A program made the translations under genes and the position numbers. A DNA stretch of 38,490 bases from Ohessyouella blattaphilus (GTDB lineage Bacteria > Bacillota > Clostridia > Lachnospirales > Lachnospiraceae): NCBI RefSeq assembly GCF_024721265.1, contig NZ_JAMXOC010000028.1, positions 1 through 38,490 of the forward strand, in the 5' to 3' direction. Below, one piece after another: positions 6,004 through 15,396 of the stretch (position 1 is its first letter; each line of letters opens with the position of its first letter). The notes under the pieces were generated by a model. That model searched no databases. It worked only from the letters and a program-made list of their open reading frames with translations, and was not told the DNA's origin.

Positions 6004-8634
6004 TTAAAGCCACTGGCCTGTTCTTTTGGTAAAGATTTTCTTTAACAGCTGGGTGGATAAGCAATAAGCCACAAGCAGCAGAGCTAACCAAGGCGCGAAG
6101 CGCAGCGGTAGCGCGTGCATGTCGAGAGCGATAGCCATCGGCGAGAAGGCCACAGCCAGAGCTAAGATAGCCACAAGTAGCGTCGATATCAGCAGGGCTT
6201 TCGCTGGTCGACTCTCGATAAAGGGTAGCTTAGCGGTGCGAATCATGTGAATAACAAGGACCTGGGAGACGGTTCCAAAGACGAACCAACCACACTGAAA
6301 GAGAGGGGCAGTATCCTTGGTGGAGGCACCGATAATCCACCACATAATCGCAAAACACAGAATATCAAAAATAGAGCTTAAGGGGCCCATGTAAAGCATA
6401 AAGGACTTGATGGAGCCAGTTTCCCACTTACGAGGAGCCTTTAAATATTCAGGGTCCACATTGTCAAAAGGAATCCCCATTTGTGAGAAGTCGCACAAAA
6501 GGTTCTGGGCTAAAATCTGGACCGGTAGCATGGGGAGGAATGGTAAGAAAATGGAAGCAACGATGACTGAGATCATATTACCGAAGTTTCCACTGGCTGC
6601 CATTTTAATATATTTGACGATGTTGCCGAAGGTTCGCCGACCTTCTAAGACCCCGTGCTCCAGCACCATGAGATCTTTTTCTAGCAGGATAATATCGGCG
6701 GTTTCTTTGGCGATGTCCACCGCGCTATCAACGGAAATTCCCACATCCGCTTGGTGAAGGGGCGGGGCGTCGTTGATACCGTCCCCCATGTAACCAACGG
6801 TGTGACCAGCCCCTTGAAAGATTCTGACCACCCGTTCTTTTTGGGCGGGAGAGAGCTTGGCAAAGAGATCACAGCTTCTTGCGGCATGCTCTAGCCGGGC
6901 GTCGTTCATCCCTTCCACGTCAGCGCCAGTCAGCACTTTTTCACTATTGATACCGACTTTTTGACAGACCTTGATGGCAACCCCCTCACTGTCACCGGTG
7001 AGGACAACGGTACGTACCCCGTGTTCTTTCAGGGCGGCGATAGCCGTAGCGGCACTTTCCTTTGGCGGATCTAAGAAGCCCACAAAGCCAATGAGCACCA
7101 TCTCGCTTTCATCAGCGACACTAAAGGAGTGCTCATCGGGGACCTCGTTCTTCTGGGCGATGCCAATCATCCGTAGCCCTTCCGCATTATGAGATTCATA
7201 GACCTCTTTAGCGATCGCACGATTCTGATCGTCAAAGGGTACCACCTTGCCACCGATTTCCGCAAAGGTGCAGATGCCTAAGATTTCCTCAACTGCGCCT
7301 TTGGTGATAAGCTGGCGCTTCCCTTCCTTGTCTTCTAGGACTACGCTCATTCGTCGTCTGGAAAAATCAAAAGGAATTTCATCAATGCGGTGATAGCTAG
7401 CTAGAACCTCATCCATTTGGTACGTAGTTGCCCGGTTGATAATCGCTACATCGATTAAGTTTTTAAGTCCTGTTTGAAAGTAGCTATTTAGGTAAGCGTG
7501 GCGTAGAATGCGCTTGTCGTCATTTCCCTGCACATCCATATACTTTTCGAGAACGATTTTATCTTCGGTTAGCGTACCGGTCTTATCCGTACAGAGGATA
7601 TCCATTTCACCAAAGGTCTGGATGGCACCCAGGGTCTTAACGATTACCTTCTGTTTGGACATGGAGACCGCACCCTTAGCTAAGGTGGAGGTCATAATTA
7701 CTGGCAGCATTTCGGGCATCAGCCCCACTGCAATACTGATGGCAAAGAGTAGGGCACCGCCCCAGTCTTTTTTCGTAAAGCCGTTAATCATAAAGACGAT
7801 AGGTACCATAACGAACATCAGTCGTACTAGTAGCGAGCTAACGGAATCAACGCCTCGCTCGAAACTATTTTTGGCTCGGTCGCCACTTAGTGATTTGGCC
7901 ATGGAGCCGATATAGGTGCTATTACCAGTGGAAAGAGCGATGCCAGAGGCGCTACCGCTGACGATATTGGAGCCCATAAAGCCAATATTGGTAAGATCGG
8001 TGAGGGCGTCGTCCTGGGTGTTTTGCAGTTGGCTGTATTTTTCCACCGGGTTAGATTCTCCAGTTAAAGCCGATTGGGCGACGAAGGTATCCTTAGTAGA
8101 GAGAAATCTTAGATCTGCCGGCAGCATATCACCAGCTGCTAAGTAGACGATGTCTCCGGGAACCACATCCTTCATCTCGATTTCAAGCTGTTTGCCGTCT
8201 CTTAGGACATCGGCTTTATTAGAAATTATCTCGGAAAGTTTGGCAGCAGCACTATTCGAACGTTCCCCTTGAATAAAGGAAACACCGCTAGAAACTCCGA
8301 CTAAAAGAAGAATAATACTTACCGTTAGGTAGTCAGGACGCGTGGCATAAATAACATCGGTGAAAAAGGTGATAGCGGCGATAATCAGGAGCACCACGTT
8401 AAAGGGGTTAATAATCGCGCTATAAAGTCGGCGCAGGACGGTATCGTGCTTGCCAGTATTGATGGTGTTTTCGCCGAATTTATCTAAGCGAGCGTCTGCC
8501 TGCGTGCTCGTTAGCCCGTTTTCGCCGGATTCCAGTTGGGAAAAAAGATCAGGAAGGTTCATAAAAGCTAGGCTTCGAAGAGTCTGTTCCGTCTCGTTCT
8601 TTTTTTGTAGAGGCGCTGTGTATTTGGTCTTCAT
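6004..8634 (-). CDS. mgtA: Magnesium-translocating P-type ATPase (MgtA/MgtB type)
   Basis: This 876-residue type IIIB P-type ATPase imports Mg2+ with ATP. An N-terminal cation ATPase domain comes first. The actuator loop has SALTGESNPVEK, the phosphorylation site DKTGTLT is near residue 350, and the hinge is MGDGINDAPPL. NPF in the first helix pair and VGLMPEMLPVI in TM4 are typical of MgtA/B rather than Ca2+ pumps. ATG 8634 is preferred over TTG 8640 because AAAGGA sits 9 nt upstream of it. It stands alone, divergent from rpsL. No M-box-like leader fits in the short region upstream. Confidence 0.95.
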   Translation of the reverse strand: MKTKYTAPLQKKNETEQTLRSLAFMNLPDLFSQLESGENGLTSTQADARLDKFGENTINTGKHDTVLRRLYSAIINPFNVVLLIIAAITFFTDVIYATRPDYLTVSIILLLVGVSSGVSFIQGERSNSAAAKLSEIISNKADVLRDGKQLEIEMKDVVPGDIVYLAAGDMLPADLRFLSTKDTFVAQSALTGESNPVEKYSQLQNTQDDALTDLTNIGFMGSNIVSGSASGIALSTGNSTYIGSMAKSLSGDRAKNSFERGVDSVSSLLVRLMFVMVPIVFMINGFTKKDWGGALLFAISIAVGLMPEMLPVIMTSTLAKGAVSMSKQKVIVKTLGAIQTFGEMDILCTDKTGTLTEDKIVLEKYMDVQGNDDKRILRHAYLNSYFQTGLKNLIDVAIINRATTYQMDEVLASYHRIDEIPFDFSRRRMSVVLEDKEGKRQLITKGAVEEILGICTFAEIGGKVVPFDDQNRAIAKEVYESHNAEGLRMIGIAQKNEVPDEHSFSVADESEMVLIGFVGFLDPPKESAATAIAALKEHGVRTVVLTGDSEGVAIKVCQKVGINSEKVLTGADVEGMNDARLEHAARSCDLFAKLSPAQKERVVRIFQGAGHTVGYMGDGINDAPPLHQADVGISVDSAVDIAKETADIILLEKDLMVLEHGVLEGRRTFGNIVKYIKMAASGNFGNMISVIVASIFLPFLPMLPVQILAQNLLCDFSQMGIPFDNVDPEYLKAPRKWETGSIKSFMLYMGPLSSIFDILCFAIMWWIIGASTKDTAPLFQCGWFVFGTVSQVLVIHMIRTAKLPFIESRPAKALLISTLLVAILALAVAFSPMAIALDMHALPLRFAPWLALLLVAYCLSTQLLKKIFTKRTGQWL

Positions 8635-8673
8635 AGGCAAAAGTCCTTTCTGATTTATAATACGTATGCTATT

Positions 8674-8702
8674 AGTATAACATCAGCCCTAACCAGTAGC
8701 AA
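8674..8702 (-). promoter_or_regulatory. mgtA promoter
   Basis: On the minus strand, TTGCTA (8702-8697), a 17-bp spacer and TATACT (8679-8674). The leader would be about 30 nt, too short for a Mg2+ riboswitch. Confidence 0.7.
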
Positions 8703-8744
8703 ATTTACGGCGCCCATTTATCGGCCATTTAGCCACGAAAACGC

Positions 8745-8773
8745 TTGACTTTTGCCGGCGGTAGTAATAGAAT
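8745..8773 (+). promoter_or_regulatory. str operon promoter (rpsL)
   Basis: TTGACT at 8745-8750, a 17-bp spacer, and TAGAAT at 8768-8773. The predicted leader is about 100 nt, to the rpsL ATG at 8878. Confidence 0.75.
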
Positions 8774-8877
8774 ATCTTTGTGTGCACGCAAAGCGGGCTT
8801 TCATTTTGTATGCCACAAATGTACATATTCAAAAGATATGAACAGCAACTTATTATTATCATAGGAGGTGAAAAAGA

Positions 8878-9297
8878 ATGCCAACATTTAACCAGTTAGT
8901 GAAAAAGGGACGCCAGACATCTGTAAAGAAGTCTACCTCTCCAGCACTTCAAAAAGGTTACAACTCTCTTAAGAAAAGAGCAACTAACGAGTCTGCTCCT
9001 CAGAAGAGAGGTGTGTGTACAGCGGTTAAGACTGCTACACCGAAGAAACCGAACTCAGCCCTGAGAAAGATCGCCAGAGTACGTCTATCTAACGGTATCG
9101 AAGTAACAAGCTATATCCCAGGCGAAGGTCACAACCTTCAAGAGCATAGCGTTGTACTTATCCGTGGAGGAAGAGTAAAAGACCTTCCGGGTACAAGATA
9201 CCACGTTGTTAGAGGAACTCTCGATACAGCAGGTGTTGCGGACAGAAAACAGTCTCGCTCTAAATACGGAGCTAAGAGACCTAAAGCTGCCAAATAG
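8878..9297 (+). CDS. rpsL: 30S ribosomal protein S12
   Basis: This 139-residue S12 sits in the decoding centre of the small subunit. Conserved segments are [31 protein letters not shown] and [12 protein letters not shown]. Both lysines whose substitution gives streptomycin resistance (the TPKK and GRVKDLPG positions) are present, so the sequence is wild type there. AGGAGGTG lies 8 nt before the ATG. It is the first gene of the str operon; the usual upstream neighbours rpoB/rpoC are absent and mgtA lies there instead. Confidence 0.98.
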   Translation: MPTFNQLVKKGRQTSVKKSTSPALQKGYNSLKKRATNESAPQKRGVCTAVKTATPKKPNSALRKIARVRLSNGIEVTSYIPGEGHNLQEHSVVLIRGGRVKDLPGTRYHVVRGTLDTAGVADRKQSRSKYGAKRPKAAK

Positions 9298-9329
9298 TAA
9301 TGAAGTAATCACAAACAGAGCTATGATAG

Positions 9330-9920
<591 letters not shown>

Positions 9921-9934
9921 TTTTAGGAGGAACA

Positions 9935-12052
9935 ATGGCTGGAAGAGAATATCCATTAGAGAGAACCAGAAACATCGGTATTATGGCACATATTGATGCC
10001 GGTAAGACCACTCTGACAGAGCGTATCTTATACTATACAGGTGTTAACTATAAGATTGGGGATACTCATGAGGGTACAGCAACCATGGACTGGATGGAGC
10101 AAGAGCAAGAGCGTGGTATCACGATCACCTCAGCTGCTACTACCTGTCACTGGACCCTACAGGAAAATAACAAAGCAAAGCCGGGAGCAGAAGAAAACCG
10201 CATTAACATTATCGATACACCAGGTCACGTTGACTTTACTGTTGAAGTTGAGCGTTCACTACGTGTACTTGACGGTGCAGTCGGTGTCTTCGATGCCAAG
10301 GGCGGCGTTGAGCCTCAATCTGAAAACGTATGGCGTCAAGCTGATACGTACAATGTACCGAGAATGGCATTCATCAACAAGATGGATAAAATGGGTGCTG
10401 ATTTCTTCGGTTCTACTGATCAAATCAGAGACCGTCTCGGAAAAAACACCATCATGCTTCAGATTCCTATCGGAAAAGAAGATGATTACAAAGGTCTTAT
10501 TGACCTGATGGAAATGAAAGCGTACATCTACAACGATGATAAAGGTGAAGATATTGAAATTACTGATATCCCAGCTGACTTAAAAGATGATGCTGACCTA
10601 TATCGCGCCGAATTAGTAGAAAAGATCTGTGATCTTGACGACGATTTGATGATGATGTACTTAGAAGGCGAAGAGCCTTCAATGGAAGAGCTGAAAGCAG
10701 CACTTAGAAAAGCAACTTGCGAATGCCGCGCCATTCCTGTAGCTTGTGGATCTGCTTACCGTAACAAAGGTGTACAGAAGCTCTTAGACGCAATCGTTGA
10801 ATACATGCCATCACCAATTGACATCCCACCGATTACCGGTACAGATGAAGATGGTAATGAAGTAGTAAGACATTCATCAGATGATGAGCCGTTTTCTGCT
10901 TTGGCATTTAAGATTATGTCAGATCCCTTCGTTGGGAAATTAGCTTTCTTCCGGGTGTACTCAGGAACGATGAACTCCGGTTCTTACGTTTTAAATGCTA
11001 CCAAAGGAAAGAAAGAGCGTGTTGGTCGTATCCTACAGATGCATGCCAACAAGCGTGAAGAGCTTGATAAAGTATATGCTGGTGATATTGCTGCCGCAAT
11101 CGGTTTCAAGCTTACTACTACCGGTGATACCATCTGTGATGAAAAGAATCCAGTAATTCTTGAGTCAATGGAATTCCCGGAACCGGTTATCGAGCTTGCA
11201 ATCGAGCCGAAAACCAAAGCATCACAAGGAAAGCTTGGCGAATCTTTAGCAAAACTTGCCGAAGAAGATCCGACTTTCAAAGCTCATACAGACCCAGAAA
11301 CTGGACAGACTATCATTGCCGGTATGGGAGAGCTTCACTTGGAGATTATTGTTGACCGTCTTCTTCGCGAGTACAAGGTAGAAGCTAATGTTGGTGCCCC
11401 ACAGGTTGCCTACAAAGAAGCCTTTACTAAGCCAGCTGACGTTGACAGTAAATACGCAAAACAATCAGGTGGACGTGGACAATACGGACACGCTAAAGTT
11501 AAATTCGAGCCAATGGACGTTAACGGTGAGGAAGTATACAAATTTGATTCAACCGTTGTTGGTGGATCAATTCCTAAGGAATACATCCCAGCTGTAGGTC
11601 AAGGTATCGAAGAAGCAATGCAATCAGGTATCTTGGGAGGATTCCCAGTGGTTGGTGTACATGCAACTGTATACGATGGTTCTTACCATGAAGTCGATTC
11701 ATCAGAAATGGCTTTCCACATTGCCGGTTCTATGGCATTTAAGGAAGCGATGAAGAAATCTGATCCAGTACTTCTTGAGCCAATCATGAAGGTTGAAGTA
11801 ACCATGCCTGAAGAGTACATGGGTGACATCATCGGTGATATCAACTCACGTCGTGGACGTGTAGAAGGTATGGATGATCTTGGCGGTGGTAAAATCGTCA
11901 GAGCTTTCGTTCCCCTTTCTGAGATGTTTGGCTACTCTACCGATCTTCGTTCAAGAACGCAAGGTCGTGGTAACTACTCAATGTTCTTTGAGAGTTATGA
12001 AGCAGTGCCAAAGTCAGTACAAGAAAAGGTACTTTCTGTTAAGAAAGATTAG
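9935..12052 (+). CDS. fusA: Elongation factor G
   Basis: This 705-residue translational GTPase drives ribosomal translocation. G1 is AHIDAGKTT (residues 18-26), switch II is DTPGHVDF, and G4 is NKMD. The domain II to V sequence is complete and ends with the [17 protein letters not shown] region. A short insertion after switch I ([11 protein letters not shown]) is the kind seen in clostridial EF-G. Start ATG 9935 is supported by TAGGAGGA, 14 bp after rpsG. Confidence 0.98.
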   Translation: MAGREYPLERTRNIGIMAHIDAGKTTLTERILYYTGVNYKIGDTHEGTATMDWMEQEQERGITITSAATTCHWTLQENNKAKPGAEENRINIIDTPGHVDFTVEVERSLRVLDGAVGVFDAKGGVEPQSENVWRQADTYNVPRMAFINKMDKMGADFFGSTDQIRDRLGKNTIMLQIPIGKEDDYKGLIDLMEMKAYIYNDDKGEDIEITDIPADLKDDADLYRAELVEKICDLDDDLMMMYLEGEEPSMEELKAALRKATCECRAIPVACGSAYRNKGVQKLLDAIVEYMPSPIDIPPITGTDEDGNEVVRHSSDDEPFSALAFKIMSDPFVGKLAFFRVYSGTMNSGSYVLNATKGKKERVGRILQMHANKREELDKVYAGDIAAAIGFKLTTTGDTICDEKNPVILESMEFPEPVIELAIEPKTKASQGKLGESLAKLAEEDPTFKAHTDPETGQTIIAGMGELHLEIIVDRLLREYKVEANVGAPQVAYKEAFTKPADVDSKYAKQSGGRGQYGHAKVKFEPMDVNGEEVYKFDSTVVGGSIPKEYIPAVGQGIEEAMQSGILGGFPVVGVHATVYDGSYHEVDSSEMAFHIAGSMAFKEAMKKSDPVLLEPIMKVEVTMPEEYMGDIIGDINSRRGRVEGMDDLGGGKIVRAFVPLSEMFGYSTDLRSRTQGRGNYSMFFESYEAVPKSVQEKVLSVKKD

Positions 12053-12088
12053 GACACGAGAAGCAGGTCCCACAATTGCAAAAAAGGG

Positions 12089-12117
12089 TTGAAAAACGAA
12101 TGATTATTTAATATAAT
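12089..12117 (+). promoter_or_regulatory. Internal promoter ahead of tuf
   Basis: TTGAAA at 12089-12094, a 17-bp spacer, and TATAAT at 12112-12117, in the 137-bp gap between fusA and tuf. It would give tuf extra transcription, which suits the high demand for EF-Tu. Confidence 0.75.
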
Positions 12118-12189
12118 CAAAGTTAGCCTAGTAAACGAATTACAAAACAAAGGCCCACAAAGAGGCATATAATAAGGAGGATATTCAAA

Positions 12190-13383
12190 ATGGCAAAAGC
12201 TAAATTTGAGAGAAACAAACCGCACTGTAATATCGGTACCATCGGTCACGTCGATCATGGTAAAACCACTCTTACAGCAGCAATCACAAAGACTCTTTCT
12301 GAAAGAGTTGCAGGTAACGCAGCAGTTGATTTCGACAACATCGACAAGGCTCCAGAAGAAAGAGAACGTGGAATCACAATCTCTACATCTCACGTTGAGT
12401 ATGAAACTGACAAACGTCACTACGCTCACGTAGACTGCCCAGGACATGCCGATTACGTTAAGAACATGATCACCGGTGCTGCACAAATGGATGGCGCTAT
12501 CTTAGTTGTAGCTGCTACCGATGGTGTTATGGCACAAACTCGCGAGCATATCTTACTTTCTCGCCAGGTAGGTGTACCTTATATCGTTGTATTCATGAAC
12601 AAATGTGACATGGTTGACGACGAAGAATTACTTGAATTAGTAGAAATGGAAATCAGAGAACTTCTTGACGAGTATGAGTTCCCAGGTTCTGATACTCCTA
12701 TCGTTCAAGGTTCTGCTCTTAAGGCTCTTGAAGATCCTACAAGCGAATGGGGCGACAAGATCATGACTCTTATGGATGCAGTAGATAGCTACATTCCAGA
12801 TCCAGTTCGTGAGACTGACAAACCTTTCCTTATGCCAGTAGAGGATGTATTCTCAATCACAGGTCGTGGTACAGTTGCTACCGGACGTGTTGAGCGTGGT
12901 ACACTTCACGTAAACGATGAAATCGAAATCGCTGGTATCAAAGAAGAAACTAAGAAATCAGTTTGTACTGGAGTAGAAATGTTCCGTAAGCTTCTTGATG
13001 AAGCTCAAGCTGGTGATAACATCGGTGCTCTTCTTCGTGGTGTAGACCGTGACGAAATCGAACGTGGACAAGTTCTTGTTAAACCAGGAAGTGTTACTTG
13101 CCACAAGAAATTTACAGCTCAAGTATACATTCTTACAAAAGATGAAGGTGGACGTCACACTCCTTTCTTCAACAACTACCGTCCTCAGTTCTACTTCCGT
13201 ACAACTGACGTAACTGGTGTTTGTAACTTACCAGACGGTGTAGAAATGTGTATGCCTGGTGACAACGTAGAAATGTCAGTAGAATTGATTCACCCAGTAG
13301 CAATGGAGCAAGGTCTTCGTTTCGCTATCCGTGAAGGTGGACGTACAGTAGGTTCAGGAAGAGTTGCAACTGTTCTTGACTAA
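12190..13383 (+). CDS. tuf: Elongation factor Tu
   Basis: This 397-residue GTPase delivers aminoacyl-tRNA to the ribosome. G1 is GHVDHGKTT (residues 19-27 region), switch II is [13 protein letters not shown]4 is NKCD and G5 is SALKAL. The sequence style ([22 protein letters not shown] in pieces) is that of Lachnospiraceae and related Clostridia. AAGGAGG lies upstream of the ATG. It is the last gene of the operon; the S10 operon does not follow. Confidence 0.98.
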   Translation: MAKAKFERNKPHCNIGTIGHVDHGKTTLTAAITKTLSERVAGNAAVDFDNIDKAPEERERGITISTSHVEYETDKRHYAHVDCPGHADYVKNMITGAAQMDGAILVVAATDGVMAQTREHILLSRQVGVPYIVVFMNKCDMVDDEELLELVEMEIRELLDEYEFPGSDTPIVQGSALKALEDPTSEWGDKIMTLMDAVDSYIPDPVRETDKPFLMPVEDVFSITGRGTVATGRVERGTLHVNDEIEIAGIKEETKKSVCTGVEMFRKLLDEAQAGDNIGALLRGVDRDEIERGQVLVKPGSVTCHKKFTAQVYILTKDEGGRHTPFFNNYRPQFYFRTTDVTGVCNLPDGVEMCMPGDNVEMSVELIHPVAMEQGLRFAIREGGRTVGSGRVATVLD

Positions 13384-13425
13384 GTCTAGAGCACTTAGTG
13401 AAAGCGTAGCTTGAAGTTAGTGCGA

Positions 13426-13486
13426 AGACTGTTCGAAGGAACTTGGCGAGGTATTATCGAGCCTAGTGAATCGAACTTCCTTAAAG
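13426..13486 (+). other. Predicted stem in the tuf 3' untranslated region
   Basis: AAGGAA-c-TT (from about 13435) can pair with AA-c-TTCCTT (about 13475-13482), with an inner GGC/GCC pair around a loop. This structured stretch lies between the tuf stop and its terminator, with no ORF. It may stabilise or process the abundant tuf mRNA; that is inference. Confidence 0.35.
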
Positions 13487-13494
13487 AAATATCG

Positions 13495-13532
13495 AAACCC
13501 CAGGTACAAGCTTGCTTGTATCTGGGGTTTTT
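13495..13532 (+). terminator. tuf terminator
   Basis: A 16-bp stem, AAACCCCAGGTACAAG with CTTGTATCTGGGGTTT, has one mismatch, a CTTG tetraloop and a T run. It is a strong terminator for the str operon. Confidence 0.92.
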
Positions 13533-13540
13533 ATAATTTG

Positions 13541-13610
13541 CGACTAGGGCGCAGCCCGCGACCGAAACGGCGAAAGCCGTGAGGTGTCGCGTAAGGCTTA
13601 TTGCCAAAGC
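13541..13610 (+). ncRNA. Unassigned structured element between tuf and the GNAT gene
   Basis: Two adjacent hairpins are present. A small GGGC/GCCC stem lies at 13547-13556. A two-tier stem follows: CGCGAC (13557-13562) with GTCGCG (13586-13591), and inside it ACGGC (13567-13571) with GCCGT (13576-13580) closed by a GAAA tetraloop. The unequal internal loop CGAA/GAGGT resembles a structured RNA motif. There is no ORF or T tract. It could be the GNAT mRNA leader, a small RNA or a repeat family member; I do not recognise it. Confidence 0.4.
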
Positions 13611-13653
13611 TGTCTACCATATGCTAAAGTAATCTGAGAAATGGAGGTTCGCT

Positions 13654-14202
13654 ATGATTTTTAGACCAGCAACAGAAAAAGACAGCGAGGGTATCCGCGC
13701 TGTCTACAAACCATATATAAGCACACCGATAACCTTTGAGTATACGCTTCCTAGCGAGACAGAGTTTCGCCAGCGCATCGCCAAAATCTCAGCCTTTTAT
13801 CCCTATATAGTCTGCGAGGATGAGGGGAAGATTGTGGGCTATGCCTATGCAGGGCGTTATCGTGAGCGCAAAGCCTACGACTGGAGCGTAGAGCTCTCCG
13901 TTTACTTAGATCCAGAATACACGGGACAAGGTCTTGGAAAGAAACTGTATCAGATGCTGATGGCGATACTTACACATCAAGGCGTAAAGACAGTGTATGG
14001 GGCGATTACCCTACCGAATAGTGCCAGTGAACGCCTTCATGAAAGTCTCGGCTTTCACAAGTTAGGCGTTTACCGTAACACAGGTTTTAAAGATGGTCAG
14101 TGGTATAGTGTCATCTGGTACGAAAAGGAATTAGCACCTTATGACAATCCCCCGAAGCCAGTAAAGAGCATTGCCGAAGTCGGCTACTTAGTTAACGATT
14201 GA
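13654..14202 (+). CDS. GNAT N-acetyltransferase, phosphinothricin acetyltransferase-like
   Basis: This 182-residue GNAT-fold enzyme is predicted to transfer acetyl from acetyl-CoA to an amino group. The acetyl-CoA loop is visible as GQGLGKKLY (residues 95-103 region). The pattern AGRYRERKAYDWSVELSVYLDP and the LHESLGFHKLGVYRNTGFKDGQW region are typical of the Pat/Bar family, which acts on phosphinothricin or on methionine sulfone or sulfoximine. ATGGAGGT upstream gives a good binding site for ATG 13654. Its 3' end overlaps the convergent AI-2E family gene by 19 bp. Confidence 0.85.
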   Translation: MIFRPATEKDSEGIRAVYKPYISTPITFEYTLPSETEFRQRIAKISAFYPYIVCEDEGKIVGYAYAGRYRERKAYDWSVELSVYLDPEYTGQGLGKKLYQMLMAILTHQGVKTVYGAITLPNSASERLHESLGFHKLGVYRNTGFKDGQWYSVIWYEKELAPYDNPPKPVKSIAEVGYLVND

Positions 14203-15317
14203 ATATCACGGAAGACGTATTTTAGGTCGCGAATCATAGCGTCAAAGATGCCGGATTTGAAGATACTTAAGGTAGCCATAACGAGCACAGGACCTAGGAC
14301 AGCACCCCAGACACCGGAGATTTTCAGGCCGGCAAAGATACTGATTAGCGTTACTAATGGATGAAGTCCGGTTTGGGACCCGACGATTTTAGGCTCGACG
14401 ATTTTGCGGATACCAAAGAAGACTAGGGCGATAATAATGAGAAAGACCCCTTTTCCGGTATTGCCAAGGATTAGCTCTAATATGCCCCAAGGAGTCAGTA
14501 CAGCAATTGTACCGATTACCGGGAGAAGATCGATAAATCCCAGGAATAAGGAAATCAAAAGGGCATATTCTTGGCCGTAAAAGCTTAAGCAGACAAACAT
14601 AAAGACGGTAGCAAAGAGCGCTAGCAGTAAAAGGGCCCTTACGTAGCCTTTGATGGCGCCAGCGAGGGCGTTTTTCACGACGATGACATTACCTAGAAAT
14701 TCAGGGTTTAAGTGCTTTCTAAGAGCTGCTTTAAAGTTATCGAAGTCCGCTAACATAAAGTATAAAGCGACCACGAGGATGATAAAGTTAATCAAGAAGC
14801 TTCCCGCTCTTCCTGGCAAGAGAGCAGTAAAGGAAACGGCGTAATTAAGCACCGTGCCACTGGTGCTACTAATCCAGCGGAACAGATTGGTTTCAAGCTC
14901 TGTATAGACGTCTTTTAGCTGGGGTGGCAATTTCTCGAAGAGCCACTGGAAATTATCTTCTAAGAGGCTTAGTTGGCGCATGATTTCGCCTCGGTTGCTT
15001 AAAACATTGGTACTTAGGCTAATCACCTCAGAGATCACGTAGTAAGCCAGCAGACCGACCACTAAGAGAATGATTAACAGGAGGACGATATCCACGATGA
15101 TCGCCACAAACTTTCTGGGAATATTAAGTTTGGCGGTCATTTTTTTGACTAAGGGGTTAAAGAGTAAGGCGATAAAAAAGGCGATAACAAAGGGCCAGAA
15201 GAATGCCATAAAAGAAGGCAGAAAGTAAATGGCCAGAGCGCCAAAGAGGGCGATTATCAGGAGACGAGCGATGACTCGTCGGTAAGTATCTTTTCGTTCT
15301 TGTTTATTTGGGTTCAA
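14184..15317 (-). CDS. AI-2E family transporter
   Basis: This 377-residue polytopic membrane protein of the AI-2E/YdiK/YtvI family has about eight hydrophobic segments and the C-terminal block KIVGSQTGLHPLVTLISIFAGLKISGVWG in pieces. Members include an AI-2 exporter, Na+/H+ antiporters and many of unknown substrate, so the substrate is not assigned. The start codon is TTG at 15317, supported by AAAGGAGA upstream. It is divergent from the ABC exporter operon. Confidence 0.85.
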   Translation of the reverse strand: MNPNKQERKDTYRRVIARLLIIALFGALAIYFLPSFMAFFWPFVIAFFIALLFNPLVKKMTAKLNIPRKFVAIIVDIVLLLIILLVVGLLAYYVISEVISLSTNVLSNRGEIMRQLSLLEDNFQWLFEKLPPQLKDVYTELETNLFRWISSTSGTVLNYAVSFTALLPGRAGSFLINFIILVVALYFMLADFDNFKAALRKHLNPEFLGNVIVVKNALAGAIKGYVRALLLLALFATVFMFVCLSFYGQEYALLISLFLGFIDLLPVIGTIAVLTPWGILELILGNTGKGVFLIIIALVFFGIRKIVEPKIVGSQTGLHPLVTLISIFAGLKISGVWGAVLGPVLVMATLSIFKSGIFDAMIRDLKYVFRDIQSLTK

Positions 15318-15343
15318 AATTGGTTTCTCCTTTAGATCAATGT

Positions 15344-15390
15344 TTTACTTATCTAAAGGATAGCATATACTAGGGAATAAGTGTTATAAT
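15344..15390 (+). promoter_or_regulatory. Promoter region of the ABC exporter operon
   Basis: Two options exist. TTTACT (15344-15349) with TATACT (15366-15371), 16-bp spacer, would give a leader of about 20 nt. Alternatively the perfect TATAAT at 15385-15390 lies only 6 bp before the ATG and would give a nearly leaderless message. No Shine-Dalgarno sequence precedes the ATG in either case. Confidence 0.5.
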
Positions 15391-15396
15391 CTTTTT

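Noticed and set aside
8635-8745. Mg2+ riboswitch (M-box) upstream of mgtA
   Set aside because: The predicted start site leaves a leader of only about 30 nt, far too short for an M-box.
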